A stretch of DNA of 64,000 nt from positions 496,001 through 560,000 of the forward strand of contig NZ_PGFV01000002.1 of NCBI RefSeq assembly GCF_021023135.1, given 5' to 3'. The notes under the pieces were generated by a model. It saw only the letters and a list, made by a program, of their open reading frames with translations. It ran no database searches and was not told the DNA's origin. Shown piece after piece: positions 27,404-35,792 of the stretch. The translations under genes were made by a program, and so were the position numbers. Source of the stretch: Brevibacterium sp. CCUG 69071. GTDB taxonomy: Bacteria > Actinomycetota > Actinomycetes > Actinomycetales > Brevibacteriaceae. Every line of letters starts with the position of its first letter. Position 1 is the first letter of the stretch.

Positions 27404-27426
27404 CCCCTAGCCTGAACGGCTAGGGG
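27404..27426 (+). terminator. Terminator after the secreted/membrane protein pair
   Basis: CCCCTAGCC (27404-27412) and GGCTAGGGG (27418-27426) form a perfect 9-base stem with a 5-base loop. The T-rich tail that follows is weak. Confidence 0.7.
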
Positions 27427-27971
27427 GCTGTTTGCGTCTACCACGTTGAATCACACTCCCGCGTGTCGTACCTAGTAGCTCCTCCGTGTCCAGCCGCATG
27501 CTCACCCCGTAGGGCCGAACGAGAGGAAAGAACACGTCGTCCACCGGTGTTCTTTCTCGATTGCGTCGAGTTTTCGCGTCGCAACACCTGCAGTGGCAGC
27601 TTCCACGTAGGGAGACGGCGCCGTGAAGATATGACCTGCTCTTCAGTGTCTTCGTCTCCTTGAGAGGCTGCTGTTGAGGTGACTGCGAAGCTGAGAAGGA
27701 GAAACGTCAGGGTTGTGCAGCCCGGTGCAGGTTCATAGTGGTGCTTCCGGTGTGGTCAGAGTCCGTTTGTTGTTAGCAGCTCACGGACTGACACTATGCC
27801 GGGTGTGGCGTCAGACGCATCCGTCGCAATTGTGAAATCTGATCAGTTTCAATCTGAACCGATGGCGAAGAGTCTTAGCCTGGACTGGAGCCAGCTCCGA
27901 CACTCATGGTCGGGCCGCTGCTCATTGACATAGCAAGAACAGATGGCGGGAATCTAACCCGACTTCCAAGC
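27427..27971. other. Non-coding stretch with a tmRNA 3'-end-like sequence
   Basis: I see no supported gene here. The notable element is at 27941-27961, whose reverse complement matches the tmRNA 3' segment 23719-23739 at 20 of 21 positions (shared core attcccgccatc; the tmRNA C at 23725 is A here). It lies in the opposite orientation to ssrA, just before the metabolic cluster resumes. Confidence 0.6.
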
Positions 27972-29648
27972 TCATGAGTTCACGCGGATGACTTCCTCCT
28001 GATAGGGCGCGATGACCGTGCCGGAGATCCGCAGGTCGAGCACGAGGAACTTCCGCTCGTCGACCGGGGCCGCCTTCCACTCCTCGATGACGTCGAGGTC
28101 CGCAAGCGTCCGCACCGCGACTCCGTGTCCACCGGCCGCGGTCCCCAAGGCCGCGAAGTCGATCTCATCGATGAGCATGGGTGACTTGTCCAGCCCCTTG
28201 AGACCGTAGAGGTTGACCTCGGCCCCGTAGGCGGCGTCGTTGAACACGACCGTGATGCCGCGCCCACCGGCCGAACGGATCGCCGTGTCCAGGTCGGACA
28301 GGGCCATGGCCCCGCCTCCGTCGCCGGTGGTGAGCACGACAGTCGAGTCCTGGTTCGCTCGGGCGGCACCGGCCACACTGTGCCAGCCCAAGCCGATCGA
28401 TTGGAACGCCGTTCCGACCATGGCCAGACGGTCCGGTGCGGCGGGCTCCCAGAACATGTTCGCCCAGGCGATGAAGTGTCCACCGTCGGAGACGACCACA
28501 CGATCCTCGGGCAGAAGCTCGCCGAGGCGGGCCGCAGCTGCACGCGGATCCAGTCGTCCATCCTCGGCGAACTCCGTGCCGACCTCATAGGCCCGGTCAG
28601 CGACGGTATCGACGCTCTCCCGCCACGCCGAGGCGGCCCGACCGGAATCCGCATCGCGCGCCTCCAGCCGCGCCTCCACCCGTGCCGCCAACTCACCTGC
28701 CGCCACCCGGGCATCGGCACGGACGAACCCGCTCACACGGGCGTTCGTCGCCCGGTCGTCGACATCGATCTGCCACACCGAGGTCGTCGGCGCGAAGAGC
28801 TCACCGAAGCGCATCGTGAACTGGTTGAGCGAGGCCCCGATGACCACGGCCACATCGGCCTCCCGGATCCGCTCCATCGCCCCCGGTGCCCCGAACCCGC
28901 CGGCCACGCCGAGGTCGTACTCGGCACCGGGGAACACATTGCGTCCCAGCGCGGTCGTCGCTGTCAACGCCCCGGTCGCCTCGGCGAGACGCCCGAGTTC
29001 CTCCGAGGCCCCAGCCAACCATGCCCCGCGACCGGCGAGGAGGAACGGGCGCTGCGCCTCGGCGAGTTCAGCGGCCAGACGGTCAAGGGCCGTCTGCGCG
29101 AACTCGCTCGACGGGGTCAGGGGAGTGGGCCTGCCCGGGCCCGGCACCTGCGGGATCTCCCCGATGTCGAGGGTCGCGACATCGTAGGGGATCGCGAGCA
29201 CGACGGGCACCCGGTAGGTCAGGGCATGTTCGATGGCGGTCACGGTCGCCGCGGCCGCATCCACCCGCCCCACCGTGTAGGTGCGCACCCCCACGGCCGA
29301 GGCCATGGCGATCTGGTCGACATCCCACGGCCGGGGCCCCGATGTCGGCTCATCGCCGACGACGAGGACGAGGGGAACCTTCGCCTGGGCCGCCTCGGCG
29401 AGGGCAGTGAGCGTATTCGTGAACCCGGCACCATAGGTCGTGGTGGCGGCGGCGATCCGACCCGAGGTGCGGAAATGCGCATCGGCGGCCACGACGGCCC
29501 CGGCCTCGTGCCGGACCGCGGTGTAGTTCGCCGAGGTGGAGGTCAGCAGGGCGTCGAGGAAATAGGCGTTGCCGTTGCCCATGAGGCCGAAGACCTCATC
29601 GATGTGATGAGCGAGGGTGTGGGCGACGTGGGCGGACGTGTGCGGCAT
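27972..29648 (-). CDS. ThDP-dependent enzyme, acetolactate synthase/decarboxylase-like
   Basis: A 558-residue three-domain thiamine diphosphate enzyme. The cofactor-activating Glu lies in RHEAGAVVAADA. The ThDP-binding motif runs from GDGGGAMALSDLD to VVFNDAAYGAE. Sequence and length fit the acetolactate synthase/benzoylformate decarboxylase superfamily, but the FAD-binding features of true AHAS are not evident, so a 2-oxoacid decarboxylase or lyase is more likely. It has an inverted repeat directly upstream of its start and lies downstream of the symporter gene. It is distant from the second ThDP enzyme in this cluster, so the two are not simple duplicates. Confidence 0.8.
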   Translation of the reverse strand: MPHTSAHVAHTLAHHIDEVFGLMGNGNAYFLDALLTSTSANYTAVRHEAGAVVAADAHFRTSGRIAAATTTYGAGFTNTLTALAEAAQAKVPLVLVVGDEPTSGPRPWDVDQIAMASAVGVRTYTVGRVDAAAATVTAIEHALTYRVPVVLAIPYDVATLDIGEIPQVPGPGRPTPLTPSSEFAQTALDRLAAELAEAQRPFLLAGRGAWLAGASEELGRLAEATGALTATTALGRNVFPGAEYDLGVAGGFGAPGAMERIREADVAVVIGASLNQFTMRFGELFAPTTSVWQIDVDDRATNARVSGFVRADARVAAGELAARVEARLEARDADSGRAASAWRESVDTVADRAYEVGTEFAEDGRLDPRAAAARLGELLPEDRVVVSDGGHFIAWANMFWEPAAPDRLAMVGTAFQSIGLGWHSVAGAARANQDSTVVLTTGDGGGAMALSDLDTAIRSAGGRGITVVFNDAAYGAEVNLYGLKGLDKSPMLIDEIDFAALGTAAGGHGVAVRTLADLDVIEEWKAAPVDERKFLVLDLRISGTVIAPYQEEVIRVNS

Positions 29649-29664
29649 GGCAGACCTTTCAACG

Positions 29665-29700
29665 GTGAGATATGGAAGAAATGATCCATATATGTCTCAC
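29665..29700. promoter_or_regulatory. Imperfect inverted repeat upstream of the ThDP gene
   Basis: GTGAGATATGGA (29665-29676) faces TCCATATATGTCTCAC (29685-29700), an inverted repeat with an 8-base centre and a small bulge. It ends 17 bases before the gene's ATG, a place suited to a repressor operator or promoter control for this gene apart from the upstream symporter. Confidence 0.5.
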
Positions 29701-29826
29701 ACGCGGTCTCCGCGGCTTCGCGCCCCTTTTTCGGGCGCCGGCTTGTCCTCAGCAACCGGCTGCGTCGCTGACACCGGCCTGACCCTTCGAATATAGGGGA
29801 CGCGTGCCGCCTGCGCCAGTCGGCCC

Positions 29827-31347
29827 CTACCGGCTCAGGCGCTCCTTCCACTCGGCCATGACCTCCGGGGAGGTCGGCTTCGAGACGAGAGAGCCGATGA
29901 CATAGCCGAGCAGCGAGGCGATGAGTCCGAGGTAGATCGCCTCATTCGCATAGATGCCCATCGTGATCATGATGACGATCGTCGTCAGGGCACCGAGGAG
30001 CATGCCGGCCATCACACCGACGATGGTGCCGCGCCTGAACACCAGCCCGCCGAGGATGGGGATGAACAGCCCCGCCACCAGCAGGTTGTAAGCCACGGTC
30101 AGCGCCTCGACGACGCTGGGCATGATCATCGCGAGGATGAGCGTGACGACGCCGAGCACGATGAGGTAGATGCGGGAATCCCGGATCTCGTCACCGGTCT
30201 CCCGGACCAGGGACCTCATCAGCGTCGACTTAGCGCCGCCGTTGCCGGCGCCGTCGCCGGCGGCGTCGCCAGCACTGCCACCTTCGACGGGGTCGGCTGC
30301 GCTCGTGACCGGAGTGACATCCTTGCGTGCCAGCACCGGTTCGACGATGTCCTGTCGGCACACAGTCGAGGCCGCCATGAGCGACCCCGATGCCGTCGAC
30401 ATCATCGCCGCCAGCGCCGCGGCGAGCACGAGTCCTGCCAACAGCGGCGACATGGCCGCATCGACCACGGCGACGAAGACGTCGTCCTGGATCTCGATGC
30501 CGGGCACGATCTTCGTGGCCGCCATGCCGATGAGCGCACCGGCCACCGCATAGAGCAGGCAGTACACGCCTGCGGAGAACCCGCCCCACCGGGCCACACC
30601 CGGTGAGCGGGCGGTGAACACGCGCTGCCAGATGTCCTGGCCGATGAGGAGGCCGAGGGTGTAGATGAGGATGTAGCCGAGGATCGCCTGCCAGCCGATG
30701 CCCACCGGCGAGGTGTGCGATTCCGGCAGGGAGGCGAACAGCTCGCCCACGCCTCCGGACTTCGTGAGCACGATCGGGAGCATGATGAGGAAGATGCCGA
30801 CGGTCTGGATGATGAACTGCACGAAGTCGGTCAGCGTGATCGACCACATGCCGCCGAGCATCGAATAGAGGATGACGATGCCGCCGCCGATGAGCACCGA
30901 CCAGAACTTGTTGAGGTCGAACAGGGCATGGAAGACCGTGGCGTAGGCGACTGTCGAGGTCGTCGAGATCATCAGCCCGTAGGCGGTCATGATTGTGCCC
31001 GACACCAGCCGCGAACCCTTCCCGTACCGGAGTTCGAGCATCTGCGAGACCGTGTAGATCTCGAGCTTCTGGATCTTCGGGGCGAACAGCAGTGAGAGCG
31101 CGATGATGCCCAATCCGATGCTGAAGACCAGCCACATGCCCGAGAGCCCCGAGGTGTAGCCGAGCCCGACCCCGCCGATCGTCGAGGCCCCGCCGAGGAC
31201 GACCGCGGACATCGTGCCCGTGTACAGCCAGCCGCCGAGGCGGCGGCCGGCGACGAGGAAATCGTCCTGATTCTTCGCCTTGAATCGGCCCCAGATGCCG
31301 AATCCCACCATGGCGGCGAGATAGATGATGACGACTAGTGAGTCCAC
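29827..31347 (-). CDS. Sodium:solute symporter (SSS family)
   Basis: A 506-residue membrane transporter with about 13 hydrophobic segments. The N-terminal helix is followed by AGRRLGGWLYTGTMSAVVLGGASTIGG, typical of SSS proteins, and GQDIWQRVFTARSP is the conserved loop. A Gly/Ala/Asp-rich insert of about 30 residues lies in a cytoplasmic loop near residue 355. The gene has a 27-base gap to the upstream ThDP gene and belongs to the same minus-strand operon. The substrate is unknown; a carboxylate, amino acid or guanidino compound would suit its neighbours. Confidence 0.85.
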   Translation of the reverse strand: MDSLVVIIYLAAMVGFGIWGRFKAKNQDDFLVAGRRLGGWLYTGTMSAVVLGGASTIGGVGLGYTSGLSGMWLVFSIGLGIIALSLLFAPKIQKLEIYTVSQMLELRYGKGSRLVSGTIMTAYGLMISTTSTVAYATVFHALFDLNKFWSVLIGGGIVILYSMLGGMWSITLTDFVQFIIQTVGIFLIMLPIVLTKSGGVGELFASLPESHTSPVGIGWQAILGYILIYTLGLLIGQDIWQRVFTARSPGVARWGGFSAGVYCLLYAVAGALIGMAATKIVPGIEIQDDVFVAVVDAAMSPLLAGLVLAAALAAMMSTASGSLMAASTVCRQDIVEPVLARKDVTPVTSAADPVEGGSAGDAAGDGAGNGGAKSTLMRSLVRETGDEIRDSRIYLIVLGVVTLILAMIMPSVVEALTVAYNLLVAGLFIPILGGLVFRRGTIVGVMAGMLLGALTTIVIMITMGIYANEAIYLGLIASLLGYVIGSLVSKPTSPEVMAEWKERLSR

Positions 31348-31374
31348 GTCGACCCTTTCCTGTGCGGCTGTGTC

Positions 31375-33084
31375 TCAGCCGTTGGTGATGTGAATGGTGG
31401 TGGGGACGCTGGCCTGCAGCGCCGCGGCGACTGCTTCGGGCAGCTGCTCGTCGATATCGGCGGCGTCGATGCGCACGCCGATGCCGCCCATGGATTCGCC
31501 GAGCTTCGCGAAGTCGGGACGGGCCAACCGGACCGCGAACGGTGCCATCGACCGGTCGACCATCTGCGCTTCGATCTCCGCGTAGCCGCCGTTGTCGACG
31601 ATGACGAAGGGGATCCCGAGACCCAGTTCGGCCGCGGTCATCAGCTCTTGGATGGAGAACATGGCCCCCCCGTCGCCGAGGATGCACGCCACCGGACGCG
31701 CGTCATCGGCGAGTTTGGCTCCGATGGCCGCGGGAATCCCGTAGCCCAAGGTGGCGAAGCCGGGCATGTAGAGCAGCTGGTCGGGCGTGCTCGCGTGCAG
31801 CGCGTGCACGGTCCCGTCATAGGTGACCTGGGAGGAGTCTCCGGCGACGACGACGCTGCCGCCCGCACCCTGTTCGACGAGCCGGGTGACCCGAGCACCG
31901 ATCGAATCGACGTCGAAATCCGGTCCCCAGCTCTCCCGGACGGCCCGGGCGCGCTCGCCCCCGGACTCCCGCGCCGAGGTGGTTTCCCGCGCCGAGTTGG
32001 CAGCTGGGTTCCGCTCGTCCAGCTCGTCCAGCTCGGTCATCAGGGCGGAGAGAAATTCGCTCGCATCCGCGCAGGCGAGGACGTCGCCCGGCAGGTTCTT
32101 GCCCAGCTGATCGGGGTCGATATCGCAGCGGATGACGAGCTGATCTGCCGCGGCGTCCCGGACTCCCACGGAGGTCTGAGCGCCGATGAGCCCGCCCCAC
32201 AGATCGGAGTCGGCGAGTTCGGAGCCGAGCACGATGAGCACATCGGCGGCGGCCGATTCGGCCTGGACGCTGGGGAACCGGACGTTCGAACCCAGGGACA
32301 GCGGATGGTCCTCGGGCAGGATGCCCTTGCCGTTGGCGGTCGTGGCCACCGGAGCGTCGATGCGCTCGGCGAGCTCGCGCACCGCCTGACTCGCCTTCCT
32401 GGCCCCGCCGCCGGCGACGATGAACGGACGCGCGGCACCGGCCACCGCCTCGGCGGCGCGAGAGACGACCCGGGCATCGAGGCCCGGTGCACGTCCCAGG
32501 ATCGGCTTCGGCACGCTCCCGTTCCAGTCACCCTCGAGTACATCGAGGGGCACCTCGATGTGGACGGGACCCGGGCGGGCGGAGGCGAACATCGCGAACG
32601 CCTCGGCGACGGCCTGCGCCGCACCTTCGGCGGTGCGGGTGCGCTGGGAGGACACGAGCAGATGGGTCAGCGCCCCGGAGGAGTCCTTGGTCTCGTGGAG
32701 CATTCCGACATCGGCGCGTTCGAGTCCGGTGGGCACACCGGGGGAGAGGATGAGCATCGGGCGTGACTCTGCATAGGCCGTGGCCGCGGCGGTGACGACA
32801 TTCGTCAGGCCCGGTCCCGAGGTCGTGATGACGACGCCCGGCTTGCCGGAGACGATGTAGTAGCCGTCCGCACCGTAGCCGGCACCTTGTTCGTGGCGGG
32901 GCGTGATGGCCCGGATCCCGAAGTCGGGCAGGTGCCGATAGAACTCGAGATTGTGCGTGCCGGGGATCCCGAAGATCGTATCGACACCGTGGGCGGCCAG
33001 GGTCTCGACGACGGCGCGACCGCCGTTGCGGAAGGACTCCGCCGGCTGAGACGGTGTGGTCCCCGATTGGGAAGCTGTACTCAT
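31375..33084 (-). CDS. ThDP-dependent decarboxylase (acetolactate synthase-like, AruI-like candidate)
   Basis: A 569-residue ThDP enzyme. The catalytic Glu is in RHEQGAGYGADGY and the ThDP motif runs GDGGAMFSIQELMTAA to VIVDNGGYAEIE. The central domain begins at about residue 200. I start at the ATG at 33084, one base after the ureohydrolase stop; longer in-frame starts overlap that gene. Pseudomonas AruI, a 2-ketoarginine decarboxylase, belongs to this superfamily, and the adjacent ureohydrolase makes such a role plausible. AHAS-type activity is the alternative. Confidence 0.82.
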   Translation of the reverse strand: MSTASQSGTTPSQPAESFRNGGRAVVETLAAHGVDTIFGIPGTHNLEFYRHLPDFGIRAITPRHEQGAGYGADGYYIVSGKPGVVITTSGPGLTNVVTAAATAYAESRPMLILSPGVPTGLERADVGMLHETKDSSGALTHLLVSSQRTRTAEGAAQAVAEAFAMFASARPGPVHIEVPLDVLEGDWNGSVPKPILGRAPGLDARVVSRAAEAVAGAARPFIVAGGGARKASQAVRELAERIDAPVATTANGKGILPEDHPLSLGSNVRFPSVQAESAAADVLIVLGSELADSDLWGGLIGAQTSVGVRDAAADQLVIRCDIDPDQLGKNLPGDVLACADASEFLSALMTELDELDERNPAANSARETTSARESGGERARAVRESWGPDFDVDSIGARVTRLVEQGAGGSVVVAGDSSQVTYDGTVHALHASTPDQLLYMPGFATLGYGIPAAIGAKLADDARPVACILGDGGAMFSIQELMTAAELGLGIPFVIVDNGGYAEIEAQMVDRSMAPFAVRLARPDFAKLGESMGGIGVRIDAADIDEQLPEAVAAALQASVPTTIHITNG

Positions 33085-33085
33085 C

Positions 33086-34096
33086 TCAGACTCCGAGGGC
33101 ATCGCCGGCGGGGCCCGTCGGGCCGGTGGCACCGCCCGCCTCGGCGGCCCATAGGGACAGGATCTCGTAACCGACGTGGGCGGCGGCCAGGCCGGTCACC
33201 TCGGCGTGGTCATAGGCGGGCGCGACCTCGACGATCTCACCGCCGACGACGTTGAGTCCCTGCAGCCCACGGATCGAGTTGAGCAGCTCCCGGCTGGTCA
33301 TGCCGCCGGCCTCGGGGGTGCCGGTGCCAGGTGCGGCGGCCGGATCGAGGACGTCGATGTCGATGGACAGGTAGACCGGGGCGTCGCCGAGGCGTGCCCG
33401 CATCCGGGCGACGACGTCCTGGACGGAGCTGAACTGGTAGTCGTCGCTGCGGATGATCTGGAATCCGAGCACGGCATCGTCCTCGAGGTCCTTCTTGCCG
33501 TAGAGAGGGCCGCGGATGCCCACGTGCATGCACGATTCGAGGTCGAGCAGTCCCTCTTCGCTGGCCCGGCGGAACGGTGTGCCGTGGGTGTAGGGAGCGC
33601 CGAAGTAGGTGTCCCAGGTGTCGAGGTGGGCGTCGAAGTGGAGGACCGCGATCTTGCCGTGCGTCTTGTGCAGGGACCGCAGGTTCGGCAGGGCCAGGGT
33701 GTGGTCGCCGCCGAGAGTGAGCAGCTTCGCTCCGTCGGCGCGCAGCTCGTCGGCGTTGGCTTCGACGGTGGAGATGGCCTCTTCGATGTCGAAGGGGTTG
33801 ACCCCGAGGTCACCGCAGTCGGCCACCTGCTGCCGGGTGAAGGGGTGGACGTTCGTCGCCTGGTTGTAGGGGCGCAGCAGCTTCGAGGACTGGCGGATGT
33901 GGGCCGGGCCGAAGCGGGCGCCGGGGCGGTAGCTGACACCTGCGTCGAAGGGGATGCCGATGACCTTGACGTCGATCTTCTCGCCCGGACGCTGCGCCTG
34001 CACCTCGTCGATGCGGGGCAGCAGGCCGAAGGTCGGCGGCCCGGCGTAGCGCGGAGTCTTGCTGTAGTCGGCGGGGCCGAGGGGTTCCTGAGTCAT
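33086..34096 (-). CDS. Agmatinase/guanidinobutyrase-family ureohydrolase
   Basis: A 336-residue Mn-dependent hydrolase releasing urea from a guanidino substrate. The metal motifs are intact: [15 protein letters not shown] and [19 protein letters not shown]. The N-terminus ([18 protein letters not shown]) matches agmatinases and guanidinobutyrases rather than arginases. It is the first gene of a minus-strand operon with ThDP enzyme, symporter and second ThDP enzyme, and is divergent from a PucR regulator. Agmatine, 4-guanidinobutyrate or another guanidino acid are all possible substrates. Confidence 0.88.
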   Translation of the reverse strand: MTQEPLGPADYSKTPRYAGPPTFGLLPRIDEVQAQRPGEKIDVKVIGIPFDAGVSYRPGARFGPAHIRQSSKLLRPYNQATNVHPFTRQQVADCGDLGVNPFDIEEAISTVEANADELRADGAKLLTLGGDHTLALPNLRSLHKTHGKIAVLHFDAHLDTWDTYFGAPYTHGTPFRRASEEGLLDLESCMHVGIRGPLYGKKDLEDDAVLGFQIIRSDDYQFSSVQDVVARMRARLGDAPVYLSIDIDVLDPAAAPGTGTPEAGGMTSRELLNSIRGLQGLNVVGGEIVEVAPAYDHAEVTGLAAAHVGYEILSLWAAEAGGATGPTGPAGDALGV

Positions 34097-34217
34097 GACG
34101 CTCCTTCATTCGATGCGGCATCCGGTGAGGCCGTGCTCCCGTGCGGCGGCGGCCCCGGTGATGCGGATCCTTGCTGAGAATGACATCAGCCTAGAACGTG
34201 GCCCGGGCAACACCGAT

Positions 34218-34244
34218 ATCCACAGTGGATGAATTGAAATCATC
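34218..34244. promoter_or_regulatory. Palindromic operator candidates between ureohydrolase and PucR genes
   Basis: ATCCACAGTGGAT (34218-34230) is a perfect 13-base palindrome, and GATGA...TCATC (34228-34244) overlaps it. A further GTGGAT half-site lies at 34255-34260. TAGGAT at 34260-34265 could be a -10 box for the pucR-like gene whose ATG is at 34272. The divergent gap is about 175 bases, and a divergent regulator usually binds its own gap. Confidence 0.45.
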
Positions 34245-34271
34245 GGGTGCCATCGTGGATAGGATTGGTCC

Positions 34272-35744
34272 ATGGTCACCCTCAATCAGCTGCTCGCCCG
34301 GACCGAACTCGCCCTCGACCTCGTCGTCGACTCTCCGTCGGCCGGGGACCGGAACGTGACGATCGTCCACTCCTCCGAACTGCCCGAGGTCGACGAGTGG
34401 CTCGCCGGGGGAGAGGTGCTGCTGACGATCGGGGTCGGACGCGATCTCGGTGCGGACACCGCGGCGGACTACCTCGCCCGGCTCAAGCGGGTCGGAGTCC
34501 ACGCCCTCGGCGTCGGCCTGGGTTCGGACCTGCCCTGGCAGGAGATCCCTGAGTCCCTGATCGCCCACGCCGAGGCTGTCGGGATCGGTCTCTTCGGCGT
34601 GCCCGAGCCGGTGCCCTTCGTCGCCGTCGTCGACGCCTTCACCCGGATGCGTGAGGAGGAGACGACCCGGGAGCTGCATCGGGCCAGCACCGCCGGCCGG
34701 CGATTCGCGACGACGCTGACACGGCAGGGGCCGTCCGCGCTCGTCGACGATCTGGCCGAGACCCTCGGAGCACCGGTGCTGTTCGTCTCACCGACCGGCA
34801 GGTCACTGACCGGCGGAGACGTAGCGGCCGGTGCTGCCGGCGATTGGCTGACCGGCGTCGCCCGGGCACAGGTGCGTCGAGAACTCATCGCCGAGTCGCT
34901 CAAGGCCTCGATGGCGCCGCGGCTGATCCGCACCGCGGCCGCCGAGCGCTCGGACATCGTCGAAGCGGTGCCCATCGGCGATGAGGAGGTCCGCGGGTGG
35001 ATCCTCACCCCGGCCGAGGGCAGCGGCAGCTCCCGCACCCGGTCCCTTCTGCTCTCGACCGCGGCCTCGCTGCTGGGACTGAGCTTCTCCGACCAGGCGC
35101 CGCAGCGGGAGGAGTCCGCACTGTTCACCACTCCGATGAGCGTCGCCGAAGCCCGCGCCGAATGGGTGGGCCGGACGGGGCTGGCGCCTGTGAGTCGAGC
35201 GCATCTGCGCATCTTCTCCGAGGTCCGCGGCGAACTCGCGGAGACGCTCATGTCCGATCTCTCGCCCGGGGTGCTGCCTGCGCGGGCAGGGTCGATGCTC
35301 GCGGTGATCGGTTCCGGCGCGGACAGTGAGGAGGAGCTGATCGACCGTGCTGCCGAGATCGTCGGGGTCAAGGAGCTGGCGGAGAAGACTCTTCCGCTCA
35401 CTCAGATCCATCACGCGTGGTCACTGTGGCGGACTCAGCATGAGGCCCCCGACTCGGATGTCCGGGCGCTGCTCTCGGCGATCGACGAGGCCGCGGCCAG
35501 GCGTTTCGTCGACCGGGTCCTCGGCGGTCTTCTGGGCGCCAAGGATGCGCCGATGCTGCTGGCGACCCTGCGGGCCTTCGTCTCCGCCGGGGGAGTCCGG
35601 GATGCGGTGGCCGCCGAGCTCGGCATCCACCGGCACACGGTGCGGGCGCGCATGACCAAGATCGAGGCCCTGCTCGGTCGGGATCTCTCCCGCGCCGAGG
35701 AAGCGCAGGCGGTGGCGATCGCGCTCGAACTCGCCGAGCACTGA
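34272..35744 (+). CDS. PucR-family transcriptional regulator
   Basis: A 490-residue regulator. The N-terminal PucR domain (residues 1-130) includes HSSELPEVDEWLAGGEVLLTIG, a weakly conserved middle follows, and the C-terminal HTH_30 domain contains AAELGIHRHTVRARMTKIEALLG. PucR-type proteins often activate purine, allantoin, GABA or amino-acid catabolism on binding a small ligand. It is divergent from the ureohydrolase operon and most likely controls it. Confidence 0.87.
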   Translation: MVTLNQLLARTELALDLVVDSPSAGDRNVTIVHSSELPEVDEWLAGGEVLLTIGVGRDLGADTAADYLARLKRVGVHALGVGLGSDLPWQEIPESLIAHAEAVGIGLFGVPEPVPFVAVVDAFTRMREEETTRELHRASTAGRRFATTLTRQGPSALVDDLAETLGAPVLFVSPTGRSLTGGDVAAGAAGDWLTGVARAQVRRELIAESLKASMAPRLIRTAAAERSDIVEAVPIGDEEVRGWILTPAEGSGSSRTRSLLLSTAASLLGLSFSDQAPQREESALFTTPMSVAEARAEWVGRTGLAPVSRAHLRIFSEVRGELAETLMSDLSPGVLPARAGSMLAVIGSGADSEEELIDRAAEIVGVKELAEKTLPLTQIHHAWSLWRTQHEAPDSDVRALLSAIDEAAARRFVDRVLGGLLGAKDAPMLLATLRAFVSAGGVRDAVAAELGIHRHTVRARMTKIEALLGRDLSRAEEAQAVAIALELAEH

Positions 35745-35792
35745 GGAGACTCAGCCGATCACTGAGACAACTCAGCCGAACGCCAAGCCGAC

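Noticed and set aside
27463..27663. Small plus-strand frame and a signal-peptide-like minus-strand frame (about 27714-27438)
   Set aside because: Neither has a start with a ribosome site or any recognisable family; composition looks non-coding.
23743..27971. Intact integrative element inserted at ssrA
   Set aside because: No integrase gene lies in this patch and the tmRNA-like copy is inverted, so a complete island with att sites cannot be claimed; only the IS110 element is certain.
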